Part shown: piece by piece, positions 47,916-59,381 of the stretch | Position numbering within the stretch: position 1 is the stretch's first letter | How the letters are laid out: each line of letters starts with the position of its first letter | Assembly (NCBI GenBank): GCA_000349905.1 | Contig: KB722740.1 | Coordinates: 1,465,309-1,529,308, forward strand | DNA: 64,000 nucleotides | Source of the DNA: Volvariella volvacea V23 | Lineage: Eukaryota; Basidiomycota; Agaricomycetes; Agaricales; Pluteaceae | Reading direction: 5' to 3' | Notes under the pieces: model-generated | Told to the model about the DNA's origin: nothing | What the model saw: only the letters and a program-made list of their open reading frames with translations | Databases searched by the model: none | Translations under genes and position numbers: made by a program

Positions 47916-49304
47916 GTTGAGATGTAGTTTGCGTAATTAGGACTGAGGTTGATAGGTTGTGTTGGTTTGAAGGGGGCGGATGCGTTGGGAAGTAGATGGG
48001 TGCTTGCGAGGGTTATGTGGTGGAATGGCTGGAGGGGGAAGAGGAATTAAGGATGGGGAAGGGGGCGTGTTAGTGTGTGATTGGAATGAAGTAGAGGCGT
48101 AGCAAAATTGGCGTGGTACTTACAGAGGTAATGACAAACGGCGGTTGTGTTGTAGTGTGATCTTGTATTACAAGGGCGCTTCGAATGGCGTGTTGTATTT
48201 GACTGATACTCTTGCCGAGGCACCCACACCGACTCGTCTTGTATCGTTTTGGTCTTCGAAAGGCGGGACGCGAATTCGAGAAAATGGGTTGATGATCTGG
48301 AGGTGCGTGTGCGCAGGGACGAGCTGTGTGAACTATTCAAGTGCTCGAGATTTCGCAGCCAACGTCGCCGACAGCGGGCAGGCTGTGAGGTTTGGGAGCG
48401 GGTGTGAGCTGGGACAGCGAGAATTTGAGTTGGACTGTTCGGTGAAACGCGAAATGGCGTTCTTGTGTTCACAGCGGGGTTTCGGAAAGAACAGCAACGC
48501 AAGCTCACCTTTGAATCACTCCACCGTGTATCCGCCTCGACGCCAGTCTCCGGTCGAGCGAGTGCAGCGGGTTCAGCGCAAGGAATTATCCGGAACCTGT
48601 TTTGCAACTCAACCCCAGGCGCCAACTTGAACTTAAACTAGATAGGAAACCCGAGGGCAGCGATTGTCCTTCTGCCAACCTTGGAGACGGAGTTCGTTTT
48701 GTACCCGTCCTGCTGGAACCTCGCGGTCTCACACTGCCCAAGCGGCGGGGTCTGATGGAACCCTCCAGACTCTAAAATTCAGGAACATAGCAGGGAGATT
48801 TGGTGGCCTTCGAGCCTCGTCATCGCTACTGTCAGCGATTCAGTCACCTGCCCACGGAGGCTTCATGAGGCCTGGCATGTCCTATCGATCCACGCCTCAT
48901 CGAGGGTCTGGGGCAAACTTGGGGACCATTCTGCCAGCCATCGATACTGCAGCACTACCTACCGCGATTCTATCAGATTCTCAGTCTATCGGGCTGACAT
49001 AGCTCTTGGGGTGCATGCCACCAGCGTCTCCTTGACGTCAACGATAACGTATACAAAGAGCGTCCGAGTAGAATGATCAAATGAATCGTGGGATCTAGTA
49101 CGTATATGCTCAACAATATCAATTTCATCTATGAAGATGAAAACACTGAAAGGCGATGAAATCGGCACTATGCGGAGAAAGTAGTGCGCAGGAGCATATT
49201 GCCACCGCCCGAGATAGGAATGCAATGGCACATTCCAAGAGAACTACATTGCATTCAGGGTATGAAAGGAAAAAACGAGTAGAGTCTACCGTGACGGCAC
49301 GACA
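47916..49304. other. Intergenic region between CAF-1 promoter and nucleoporin 3' end
   Basis: Contains a 192-codon minus-strand frame (48625-48047) with biased Arg/Ser/Thr composition and no recognisable motif; I judge it chance. No other gene-like signal found. Confidence 0.45.
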
Positions 49305-51599
49305 TCATCTTAGCGCACTAATCCTCAACGAACTCGTCGAACTCCACAAATTTTCAATCGTCGAAGGGTCGTCGCTGGTCTCTGGTTCCTTCGCACCAGT
49401 AATAATCGCCAAATCCTTCAAATCCTTCTGCAGTATCTTTGTAAGGTGCGCAAGTCCTGATTGTTGCTCAGCTAGGATCTATAGGTCAAAATGAAAGACA
49501 TCAGCAAAAAGAGGAAGAGAACGGTCAGCAAGAAAAACTACCCACCGCCGCGATCTGTGCCAGTCCTTCTTCATCCACAACCGCCCACTCTCCTCCGCTC
49601 GTGCTACTCTGCAATCCACCCGCGCCAACCCCTCGTCCATACCCACCATACTGTCTGCTAGCATTAACCGCTCCAGTCAACGCCCACAGCTCATTCAACT
49701 TTTCCTTCATCCTCCCCTTTCTTAACTCCTCTTCAATCTCCTCCAACTTTGTCCTCAGCAGTTCCTCTTCAGGACGCATAGCCGACGAACGCAAAGCCGG
49801 AATGAGCAGATGGAGATGCTGAATAAACGCCAGCATCCGTTGGATTATCTGCGTTTGCTGGTATTGTGCGCGCTGCAAACGGGAGATGTTGTTCACGGCG
49901 TGTTTTTCTTGGAGGGCGTCTAGGCGGGCTTTGAGTTCCTGGGTAGGAAATGTGAGAAAATTGATCAGAAAAGATCACTATCATACCTTGAATATGGCTT
50001 CTTGCTTGGTAGCGGTATCTGTTTGCCCTTTTACACGTTCTCGAATGTCGTCAAATCCATTGGCAATGACTGGTACCAGACTAATAGAATACCCATTCAA
50101 TTCAACGGATAATAGACAAAGAATTCATCCAACTCACCATGTAGGATCAGGATTTTCTCTGACCGCCTTCTCCCACAACTCAGGCGCAACGTTTGCTGGT
50201 CGTTCATACCGACCAATTTGCGATGGGTCCACAAGATTATAAAAGACATGCTACAAGACAAGAACTCTTAGCATACAAACNNNNNNNNNNNNNNNNNNNN
50301 NNNNNNNNNNNNNNNNNNNNNNNNNNNNNNNNNNNNNNNNNNNNNNNNNNNNNNNNNNNNNNNNNNNNNNNNNNNNNNNNGGTGTCAAACCACACAGCCG
50401 AAAAAACTTACTCTAAACCTGCACAAAGGTGAAGTAGGCTCCCAACTCTCCTTGATCCTCTGTATCTGCTGCACCAAGTTCCCAAACTGCGCTTGCGCAT
50501 CCGTCGTCTGGTTCTGTATCGACATCGTCTGAGATTTTGACGAAAGCAGAGTCGAAGCTCCGAGGGCTCCTCCTGCTCCTGCTCCCCCTCCCAATACACT
50601 TGCTCCCAACGTGCTTGAACCTAATGTGCTTGAACCCAACACGCTCGACCCAAGCGTGGAATTGAAAAGTCCGGGTTTTTGTTGTTGACCTGCTGGTGCT
50701 GCTGCACCTGCGCCTGCGCCTGCACTGCCGAATGAGAACCCAGTAGAGCCAGTAGATGCAGGTGTTGCTGAACCAAAGGAACCAAATGGATTCGGGCCAC
50801 TGGGGTTTGAAAGAAAAGATGTTCCTGCTTTTAAAACCAGTCGAGTAAGCATCGGTGACCATAGCTAGCCATAGACAACAGGTAATATACCTGGTTTAGC
50901 ACCTGCTGCAGGTGCACTGCCAAACGAGATGGTTGGTGTTGCTCCTGCTCCTGCTCCACCATTTCCAGCTGTCCCAGCACCAGCACCAGCGCCACCTAGA
51001 GTAGAACTCCCAAAAGACCCAAAGCCCGAGAACGGCGTAGTAGTCCCACCAGCCGCACCCCCACTAGTACTCCCCGGCGTTTGTCCTTGTGGTTGATTCG
51101 TCGTACCAGCTGCACCCGCACCCGCACCCGGATTCGAGAAAAAACTCGACCCAAAGGCTGGTGTAGTCGTACTCGCGCCCGCATTCGTGTTCGTGTTCGT
51201 ATTCGTCGTTCCTGCACCTGCACCTCCTAGCGTCGACCCAAAACCGCCAAACGCTGGCGTGCTGCTAGTACCACTAGTACTACCCCCTGCAGCACCAGCC
51301 TGCGGCTGATTGGCATTCGTACCAAACCCCAGGCTCGAGAACGACAGAGCACCACCACCACTCGTTCCTGCCATTGCACCCCCCGTGCCTGCTGCACCTC
51401 CAGTACTACCAAAACTACTCAACAGGCCACCACCACCAGTACCCGATGCCCCCTGCGGAATCGCCCCAAACGGATTTGGTTGCTGGGGCTGCTGCGGATT
51501 TTGTGGTGTAGCTCCAAAACTCAACGGTTGCGTCGTATTACTACCGCCCAAGTTGAATCCGCCACCGCTGTTCGTGTTGGTGCCAAAGCTTATCGACAT
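49305..51599 (-). CDS. NUP57: FG-repeat nucleoporin Nup54/Nup57
   Basis: Central-channel nuclear pore protein of the Nup62-Nup58-Nup54 (Nsp1-Nup49-Nup57) complex. Six exons (51599-50891, 50827-50412, 50250-50138, 50080-49987, 49938-49546, 49478-49305) give 632 residues. The first half is a low-complexity Gly/Ala/Ser/Thr domain with many FG and GFG motifs (SFGTNT, PFGAIP, SSFGST, GFGSTL), the barrier-forming part. The second half has the Nup54 alpha/beta and coiled-coil region (FYNLVDPSQIGRYERP, ELWEKAVRENPDP, FDDIRERVKGQTD). The 100-N gap lies in the intron between exons 2 and 3; a missing small exon there cannot be excluded. Confidence 0.87.
50281..50380. other. Assembly gap (100 N)
   Basis: Fixed-length N run inside an intron of the nucleoporin gene. 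Confidence 0.95.
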
Positions 51600-51994
51600 G
51601 ATGGGAGCAAAGATTCAAGTGTCCCAAATATAAGAGATTTCGTCCGTGAAACAGACTTTGGTCCTCGCCGGACTCGATGACGATGGGTAAGGGCTGTGGC
51701 TGTTGTCGAAAACGACGTTTACGCGGTTGGACAAAGAACACCACGATCGACAAATCGCGTGACACCATGTGACATAGCCATATTCGGCATGAGATCTTAC
51801 ATTCAAGCACAATGCGCCTCTCAATTCACGCATCTGGGGCAATAGGCTCTACGACGATCGGTATATGTCGTTAATATTACACGAGAAAATAACTGAGCCC
51901 AGGGAACGATGGTTGGATTGCAGGATAGCATGTCAAGGGTGCATGAATCATGATGCATATGTGGTTTTTAGGACGTGTACAGAAGAACACCCTC

Positions 51995-52691
51995 TCAGAA
52001 CTATTGTGAGCGCGCATACGTCAGTCGAATCGTCGTGCATACGTTCAATATGAATACGCACGCGTAGAGGAGTGAAGAACCACTTGTTCTTGCCCTGTGT
52101 GTACTTATCCTCCAAGAGCTTCTTGACGGTCTTCTTGGATTCCTCCCGCTGTGAGACTTCCTTGAAAGTATCAACGGTAACGGTACCCTTCAAGCCCTCC
52201 AGCTCCAAAGCGTAACGTGTAGGGAAAAGGTGGGAGTAGTTGACGACCTTCAGATCATCCCAATAACAGCCCAGATCACATCACCCATCCGACCAAATGA
52301 CACGCGCACGGCAAGAACAATGCATATATGAGCCTCCTGTTCCACCCCTACCAACAGCTAATAATACGCACCTTGATGAAAGGCTTGACTTTGCTCCTCC
52401 GTGCCAACTTTTTCTGGCCCATTCGTCGGGTCACCTTCTTTGGGTAGCGCTCGACACCAGCAACGATAGCGTGGGGGTACGGGCGTTCTTTTGTGCCCTC
52501 ATCATTCTGCTTGATGACGACGACCTTCTTGCCGGCTTGACGACCTTGCAGCACAATAGCGACCTATCACACCATAAACATTGCGTCCCTCCGACATAGT
52601 TTCTGTATCCAAACCTTTCCGGGCTTGTAGACTAGCAATATATGAGCAAAGTCAGGTTATATGCTGATTAAAGAGACGTACTCTTAACCAT
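51995..52691 (-). CDS. RPL27: Cytosolic 60S ribosomal protein eL27
   Basis: Structural protein of the large cytosolic ribosomal subunit. Five exons (52691-52682, 52631-52615, 52563-52372, 52247-52062, 52000-51995) join to 136 residues, the usual eL27 length. The start [20 protein letters not shown] needs two very small exons of 10 and 17 nt. [20 protein letters not shown] and [20 protein letters not shown] are family blocks. The last exon has 6 nt (Phe, stop), completing the invariant ending WFFTPLRF; without that splice the frame would run on with an unrelated tail. Confidence 0.93.
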
Positions 52692-53329
52692 CTTGACGTC
52701 GAGGAGTTCTTGATTACCTCTACTGTACGACGATAGACGAAACTGAGTGGGGCACCGGAAGTTACCGTGGTGGCTTGCCAGGTGTGCAATTAAGGTTTGC
52801 GCAAACCGGCAAATTCCGCCTACCCTCCATTGATGGATGCGCGTGCGGTCGATGTACAACAGTAGCGTTGACACACTCAATGGTCCATATCTAATTCCGC
52901 ACGTCTTTCAAGTGCTGTAATTTACTCCGCTCAAGAGTCAAGAACGTTAGATCTGAACTGCACTCCGTAATCGAGATGCTGAATTGCTTTTTAACGAGGT
53001 AGGGCTATGCCCATTCATGCCACTAACTCCTGTCGTTGGGCATTGATTTCAATTGAGGGCCAAGCTGTCGAGGCAGTTCAAAGTTTCTGACAATGCAAGC
53101 CTATGCGGATAACAAGCAGCTCTCATTACTGTTCGGCTATACTTAGAGGTTTCATACTGTCCATATTGAACGAGTGAGAAATGTACGAAGGATCGTGGGT
53201 ATACATGAGAATCAACGAGTCCCATCAAGTCACCGAAAAATGCTGCGGGCGATTAGGGCCGTCGGCTTCTATGCCTTTAGAGGTTGACTATTCGGATATT
53301 AGCTTCCGACTTTCGACGTAAGTTCATTC
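52692..53329. other. Intergenic region
   Basis: Promoter of eL27 and 3' flank of the hydrophobin gene. Nothing else recognised. Confidence 0.45.
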
Positions 53330-53867
53330 TCACTCACTCGGGGAGCATCCGAGGGCTATTAGACCGTTGAAATTGTTGTTGCTGCAGCAGACAGGTTGTG
53401 CGTGGCTAGTGGACGAGATGACTGTCGTCAACTCCAGGCCCAGGTTTGCATCTGGGTAATGTACATACCACGAATTCCCACCAATACCAAGAACCGAGAT
53501 CGGGGAACAGGTAAGCCCGACTACTGTATCCAAAGAAGTCACGATCCCAAGGAGCGACATAATAAGGCCGGCAGTCGAATCCCTAGCGGTCGTCACCTTG
53601 TTGCAGCATTGGATCGGGCCAGTGTTGCATTGATTAGGCGATCCAGACGGCTGACCACGCTTGGCAGCTGGATAGAGTGCGAAGCATAAATGAGTATTTG
53701 TAAACCGTGCCCAAGATGCAACACTTACCGGAGGTTGGAGTCCATCGTTTCGCCGGAGGGTTAGGAGGAAGACCACGGGCCAATCGCTCAGCATTAGTTT
53801 CGGCGGCAACACCATTGAAAGTAGCAGCAGCAGTCAGAACAACAGCCAACGTTGTAGTGAATTTCAT
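53330..53867 (-). CDS. Class I hydrophobin
   Basis: Small secreted amphipathic protein that self-assembles on hyphal and spore surfaces. Three exons (53867-53729, 53667-53469, 53405-53330) encode 137 residues. Signal peptide MKFTTTLAVVLTAAATFNGV is followed by a Pro-rich leader, then the eight-cysteine pattern C, CC, C, C, CC, C: QCNTGPIQCC, GLTCSPISVLGIGGNSC, QPVCC and GLIALGC. The fifth cysteine is created by splicing (TG joined to C). Spacing of cysteines 3 to 4 (over 25 residues) marks class I. Upstream are a TATA box and a 12-bp tandem repeat. Confidence 0.93.
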
Positions 53868-53904
53868 ATTGATATGTCCTCGGTTGAACGGTTGAACAAA
53901 AATT

Positions 53905-53940
53905 AGACCAAAAGGTAGACCAAAAGGTAGACCAAAAGGT
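53905..53940. repeat. Three tandem copies of a 12-bp unit upstream of the hydrophobin ATG
   Basis: The unit agaccaaaaggt occurs three times head to tail, about 38-73 bp upstream of the hydrophobin start, so probably in its 5' UTR (complement accttttggtct). Confidence 0.8.
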
Positions 53941-54026
53941 AAACGAAACTGTGAGACTGTTGAACGAGATGACAGGGGACGGGTTAGGATGGGATGGGAT
54001 GTACAACAAGGCTAGATGCATGCTCA

Positions 54027-54034
54027 TTTTTATA
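54027..54034 (-). promoter_or_regulatory. TATA-like box upstream of the hydrophobin gene
   Basis: TATAAAAA on the minus strand, 160 bp upstream of the start codon at 53867. Confidence 0.4.
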
Positions 54035-54430
54035 ATTGACACGCATCCCCGAATCCCTTGGAAGGAGAATAATTCAGTGGCAATCCCGGTGATCGAGACT
54101 ATGACAGACGGGATTATTTTGACAAGCCTATGTACGTACAACCGGCATCGCGAAGTCTGGTGTTGTCTTTACGGGTATATGCGCAACAAAGACGCAGATC
54201 CAGGTACATCAGCTCAGAAAACCCCTCAAACTCCAGGTCCTGAGAGATCGAACCTATATGTCAACGTGCTTAATGAAGCCTCCAGATAACAAGATAATGA
54301 AAGAGTCGCCGCTTGCATATTTTCGTCTTCTGGTATTTTCTTCCTATGATGTAGGTTGTGGTTAGGGTCGCCAAAGCCCAAGAACCATATTCGGGTCGTA
54401 AAATAGCAACAGGGTCCTCCGCGTCGTCCT

Positions 54431-54725
54431 CTACCTCTTGGGGCCAATCGGATATCCCGACTCCCATACCCGCTGTTTCATCAACGTCGTTAGCTCGAGA
54501 AGCCCATAAATAATCTTGGATCCAGACACAATCGAACCAGGGCCGCCGACGAAAATAAGCTCTAATTTTTCCCATGTAGATACTCCAAAATCTTGCGCTT
54601 AGGGGCTTCACCTTACCGACGACCACGGCGGCACCTCGATATCCCTTGTCGCGCGGAGGTAGGGGGCTGGTTCTGTGATTGATACTGCCGTCTGCTCGAG
54701 CTTCTTTTATAACTTTGAGCTCGGT
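54431..54725 (-). CDS. Unresolved small coding tract A
   Basis: Two putative exons (54725-54617 and 54561-54431) join through a 55-nt GT-AG intron to read LKVIKEARADGSINHRT, then a segment ending YRGAAVVV, then ELIFVGGPGSIVSGSKIIYG and ESGYPIGPKR with a stop. No start codon was found upstream, and a competing frame (54626-54270) is also open across the second exon. A TATAAAAG motif inside the first putative exon could instead be a promoter. Family not recognised; real coding is possible but not secure. Confidence 0.25.
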
Positions 54726-54925
54726 CTAGGCGATTACCCTATCGCAAGAAGCGCGCTTGCTGTAGTTCCGTCGCCGCCGCCTAGCAGTAAATGATTACGC
54801 TCTTCGGTGATCAAGTTCAAGATACGTCTATCGAACTATTTGTGAAGGATAAACTCCCGAGACGACACGGACAAGTCCTCAAGGTGATATGTCCATGGAT
54901 GGGCTTATTTCGTAGCAGGATATCC

Positions 54926-55467
54926 AGATTCGACGTCTTGCCCTGTCTTCAGTAGCGCCGAGCCTGAGTGCCAAACAATTGAAGGCAGCGGGATCGCCAC
55001 AGCCACGTTTGCCACGAGATCCACTAAGGGCTGGAGTGGGAATCCGGAAGTAGAGGCCGAGTTAGTGTCGAAGAGACTTGAAGCAAGATCGGAAACTCGC
55101 TAACCAGCAATCACATCCACCCCATGGTGCGCGTAGTGCTATTCGGGCCCACAAAACGATTTGGAAACGCGAGTGTGAATCACTGCCCCCGTAAATGAGT
55201 AGCCGCCAAAGAAGCCCAGATGACCGAGAGCGAATTGCGCAGTCGTCCAGGCCGCAGGGTGACTGGCAGGCGTGGCGTATGTGAAGAGACAGTTGCCCAT
55301 TTCTGCGATCTGCCCCAGTGATTTATCCAGAATCACGGCAGCCGTTTGACGTGTCGCTGAAGGTGCAAGACCCACCGACAGCTGTGGGCGTCGTCGCGGC
55401 AAATAATGACGTAATCGATGGATGAGTCAGCAATTTCCTTCAGCACGCCCGCCCGAGTTGAAGTCAT
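54926..55467 (-). CDS. Unresolved small coding tract B
   Basis: A minus-strand frame 55402-55139 (AAVILDKSLGQIAEMGNCLF, FALGHLGFFGGYSFTGA) can splice, phase 0, from 55185 or so to an exon reading RVSDLASSLFDTNSASTSGF and LVDLVANVAVAIPLPSIVWH with a stop near 54926. An ATG at 55467 (MTSTRAGVLKEIADSSIDY) is in another frame, and I could not join it. The tract is divergent from RPB9. No family recognised. Confidence 0.3.
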
Positions 55468-55503
55468 CTCTAAACCACCGCGACGGTCACTTCTACACTT
55501 AAA

Positions 55504-56198
55504 ATGGTCCGCCTATTATTCCTGACTGCTTGCCAACGTTGAACCTTTGCTGATTAATCTCCTAGGCGTCGCTCCACTTTTGCTCCGAATGTAACAACTT
55601 GCTGTATCCCAAGGCGGATCAACAACGACGTGCAATGGTTTATGCATGCAGAATTTGCCAATACGACGAATCTGTGGAGAACAGCTGCGTTTATCGGAAC
55701 GATTTGCTTACTGTGACAAAGTATGTCATTCTCTCGTCTGGATGAGAGGGACCAGCGGTGTTGTGGCAATCTATGTTGGGTGTTCTTGTGGATGAGAGGA
55801 TTGACGCGTTGTATTCCTTGTCAACAGAGAGCAAGTTGGGGTTACGACTGATCTTGGAGCTGATCCCACATTGGTACGTTTCTGCCCTTCTCGATTGATA
55901 TTGGATACTTACTGTGGCACTCGCATCCACAAACCCCAGGCTCATTCTAATATCACTTGCCCACAATGTGGACATGAAGAGTATGTATTCTCCCCATTCC
56001 CTTTGTTCCGTTTCACATAATTACCCATCGCCTCTCGTGTCTTCCCCACGCTCTCCTTCCCAATCAAGTGCCGTCTTCTTCCAAGATCAATCAAAACGCA
56101 AAGAAACACGGATGATTCTATTCTTTGTGTGTACGAGATGTAACTACACGTTCTCAGATCCAAGTCTGGACACGGAAGCGCGACCAGAAGATGGGTAG
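55504..56198 (+). CDS. RPB9: RNA polymerase II subunit RPB9
   Basis: Small zinc-binding Pol II subunit involved in start-site choice, fidelity and elongation. Exons 55504-55506, 55566-55720, 55828-55873, 55940-55980 and 56069-56198 give 124 residues, the normal size. Four zinc half-sites are seen: CSECNN and CRIC (N-ribbon), CPQCGHED and CTRCN (C-ribbon). FCSECNNLLYPKADQQRR and AVFFQDQSKRKETRMILFFV are typical. The start codon appears to stand alone in exon 1: a TAG directly precedes the next coding base (55566), and the ATG at 55504 followed by gtccgc is the only start I could join. Confidence 0.9.
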
Positions 56199-56495
56199 TC
56201 GCTGTGGAGGCCAAAGGACTATCATTAGGATTAGGACTGGGACTGACCTGGTCGTGATGATGTTAGCATTCAGCTCCTATACTGTTTCACTTCGGCCTTT
56301 GTATCTTATTGACTGTAATATAATAATGACAATCTATTGGACATGCATCGTACAGAATAAAGTTGTTGATATATATAGCAATTGCAGTAGTGTCGAGAAC
56401 AAACAGTCACGGCCTAATAACGATAACATGGCCCTCTCAGGGCATAAATTCGTCAATGGAACCAAAGCTGGCTATGAGCACAAATTCCACATTTT

Positions 56496-59381
56496 TTAAA
56501 CGAACTGTGTTCCTCTCCGCTTAACGAGGAGGAACCTCGTTATCGAGAAAAAGAACGTTGAGACAAACATGGTTACCTGTTCAGGACACGAAGCATAAGC
56601 ATATGCCAAGTCACGGCCAGTTACCTTGACTTACGCCTGCATAAATCACGGCTCTCCTAATCAGAAGGAAAGTGGCATCAGTCAGAAGTCCGAAAACGCC
56701 AACAGCCGAGACTCACATCCATTCAAAATGCGTCGTCAATAGGGCACCAGATATGGGTGTGGCTTAAGCACCGTCAGAAACCCCATAGCTTAGCACAGAA
56801 TCTGTCAAGCATGCTCACCAAAAAGGCCCATCAGACCTGTGATCCAATAAAAAAGCGAGGGGTGAGTCAGTACTTTGTTATTCCATTACCCACGACCATC
56901 AAGGAGCACAAGAAAGGAGCGCTCTCGACTCACCGGTGAAGGCAAATGATATCCCTATCCGTGCTCCGATTTCGCTGTGGTCCTTTGCTAAAGATGCTGT
57001 TCGCACGTACACCGTTGTCAGTCCATCTGTCTCGTTTGCCGCACAGCACCCTTCCATTCCGTTCCATATACATGCTTGTGGCAATGGCGCAGGAACGAAA
57101 AGGGAGCGGGTACTAAGATAGAAGGAAGAAACTCACCGAGGAGTGCTGGGTTGAGTGATATCGCTGGCGGAAGGAAAGGTGGTCAGCGGAGTGTTCGCGA
57201 AGTCGAGGTCAGGTTAGATTGTATCAAGGCCGGAAGAAAAAGGCACTAGGCACAAGAAGGGTTTTTATCATAGTTCCTAGCTTCGCTCCGCGCATTTGTG
57301 CGCAGTATATTCGAGTCCAACTCAGCCCCGAAGTATTGATCAAGGGGTGTTAGCAGAGCTAGGTGGGATGAATCGCCACACAAGGTACGCGTTCACCCTA
57401 ATGTATAGACGGATCACGAGAAATACGGAATATGGTAAGAAAGCACGCATACCTGCTCCAGAGAAAAATCCAACTAGAATTGCATATATTGTCACGGCGG
57501 CGGCGCTCTGTACTGCTTCCATTGAGAATATAAGAGCTCCCATCCCGATGGTGTAGAATATCATCGAGTTGAATACCCCCAATTTTGGGACGAGTGCATT
57601 CGGAATGGTGCGACCAAAGAAGGAGGCAGCATTTAGGATAGAGAGCTGTTGTAAGCAGTATGTACATGCGTGTGCAAAACCACGGCCGAGAACGCCAAGA
57701 GCAGGTCGTGTTCCAGGAATCAAGGAAGACGAAGGGCAGATGTGAGAAGTAGATAAGGTCAGAAGATTAAAATTAGACTCACGCAATAAAAGGCAAATTG
57801 TCGATCCACGCCGTGCGTTATTGCCTCTAATTGCATGTAAAATGCAGGGAAGAAAACGCCGCAAATCAAACATACACCCCTAATGAGGAAAGAATCGACT
57901 AGTTAGCGTTCCACTTTCCAAGGAAGCATAATGGAGCTGACAAGGGATTCCATTCGCAAGGTCAGCTGTCGACCTCGGTGGAAACCATATCATATCACGC
58001 TTCCAAAACTACACGCATGACAGGAGTGATGGACAAACGCACCCGAGCACTTGGAAGAAATATGGCGGGTCTCTTAGGAACTCCAAAAACGGCAGAGCAC
58101 GTCCTTTCTTCGGAGGGAGACGGCTCCTCATGATCAAGTTTGCGATGATCAGGAGGCTGGTATTAAGTGCGGCACTAATTCGTACACCGTTGTGGAAACC
58201 GATGTTGCCGTGGAATAATTTATTGAGCATTATAGGATGAATGACAGCGCCTGTAGTAGTTACAGGCCGGTGAGTATGAGCTAATTACGCTCCAGGTGGA
58301 GAATACACGCACCTATCGCCGTGCCTGCCTGTACTGCGCCCATCGCTAGTGGGCGGTGACGATGGAAATAATGGGCAACTACTCCCAAACCTTATGAATC
58401 ATGATTTAACAATTAAATTCACGGATGATCCGAACGAAGGCGCATACAAGGAATATAGGTTATTCCAGAAGCCAAACCCCCTCCAAGACCTTGACTTAGG
58501 AACACCTAATGGCATTATTGAAACGGTGAATGCGAGGTCAATTAGATTCTCTGCGAACTAACCTGGTAATATTGACCTTCGTGCGACAATGAGAGTGTGA
58601 AAACTAGAGATAGGGGTAAACCTTCTCTCCGCAATTGACAGCTGAAGATAAAGCATACATGATAGTGCATATATTATCGTCCCACAAATCATTAAATGAT
58701 GACTGTGCGCTAACGTTGAGCACCACAGCCAAAGCATACATTCAAAAATGCCGACTTACAAATAACCCGCATCGAATAGTCTCCCCGTAATAATCCCCAT
58801 AAAGTATGTCAAGCATATCTGAGCTCCTCCGATCCAGCTAGGGAAACCACGGAATCAGTTGTCAAAAGCAATTCGCGTTCATCCGCTTGACAACGTACCC
58901 GATATCACTGGGCGAGTGGTTTGTCAGGTATTCCCGGACGTAGTAATCTAAACTGTGGTGTGAGTCCCACACATCGTTCGCGAGGATTGATGGACAGAAA
59001 TAGCACTGTAATTGACATAGTAGTTAGTGATGAGCTTGAAAAGCTTAGTGAAGCCTTACTCACCCTTGGTATACACCAAAAGCGTTGATGTATCTAGGCG
59101 TTTGAGATTTCGTCATTAAGCAAGCATTTTGGATGATTGGTGAGACACCAACCCAAACGTCGTAAATTGCACAAGGGCTCTGATATATGCGAATTAGGAC
59201 ACAATACGCAAGAATATGGCAAGTCATGAACTTACGCCCCCAGCAATGCCAACCACGCGTCCCTTCCACCTTCAGGGAAGGTCACCTCGTCCTTGGACTC
59301 ATCGTATAAACTTGTAGTTGTAGAGTCGGTCGGCGTCTCTAGAACGGTAGATGAATCTTTTTCCACATCGGATTTAGACAT
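56496..59381 (-). CDS. MFS transporter, monocarboxylate-permease type (paralog 1, 18 exons)
   Basis: Plasma-membrane carrier of the major facilitator superfamily, most like the MCT/SLC16-type fungal permeases; substrate unknown. Eighteen exons join to 436 residues, from 59381-59236 through 58250-58043, 57879-57783 and 57645-57453 to 56576-56496. A hydrophilic N-terminus ends in FPEGGRDAWLALLGA, then come TFGYINAFGVYQ, WIGGAQICLTYFMG (TM2), HPIMLNKLFHGNIGFHNGVR, FGRTIPNALVPKLGVFN and HSEIGARIG. The chain ends with a basic KRRGTQFV tail. Twelve membrane segments are expected. Most exon lengths match the paralog at 61032 exactly (27, 78, 97, 193, 18 nt), and the rest match when summed, which supports the model. 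Confidence 0.85.

Noticed and set aside
48047..48625. 192-codon minus-strand frame between CAF-1 and the nucleoporin
   Set aside because: Arg/Ser/Thr-rich composition without motif and no splice-supported extension; likely chance in the CAF-1 upstream region.
55139..55141. CRISPR array or prokaryotic defence genes anywhere in the window
   Set aside because: Intron-rich eukaryotic DNA; no spaced direct-repeat array was seen.
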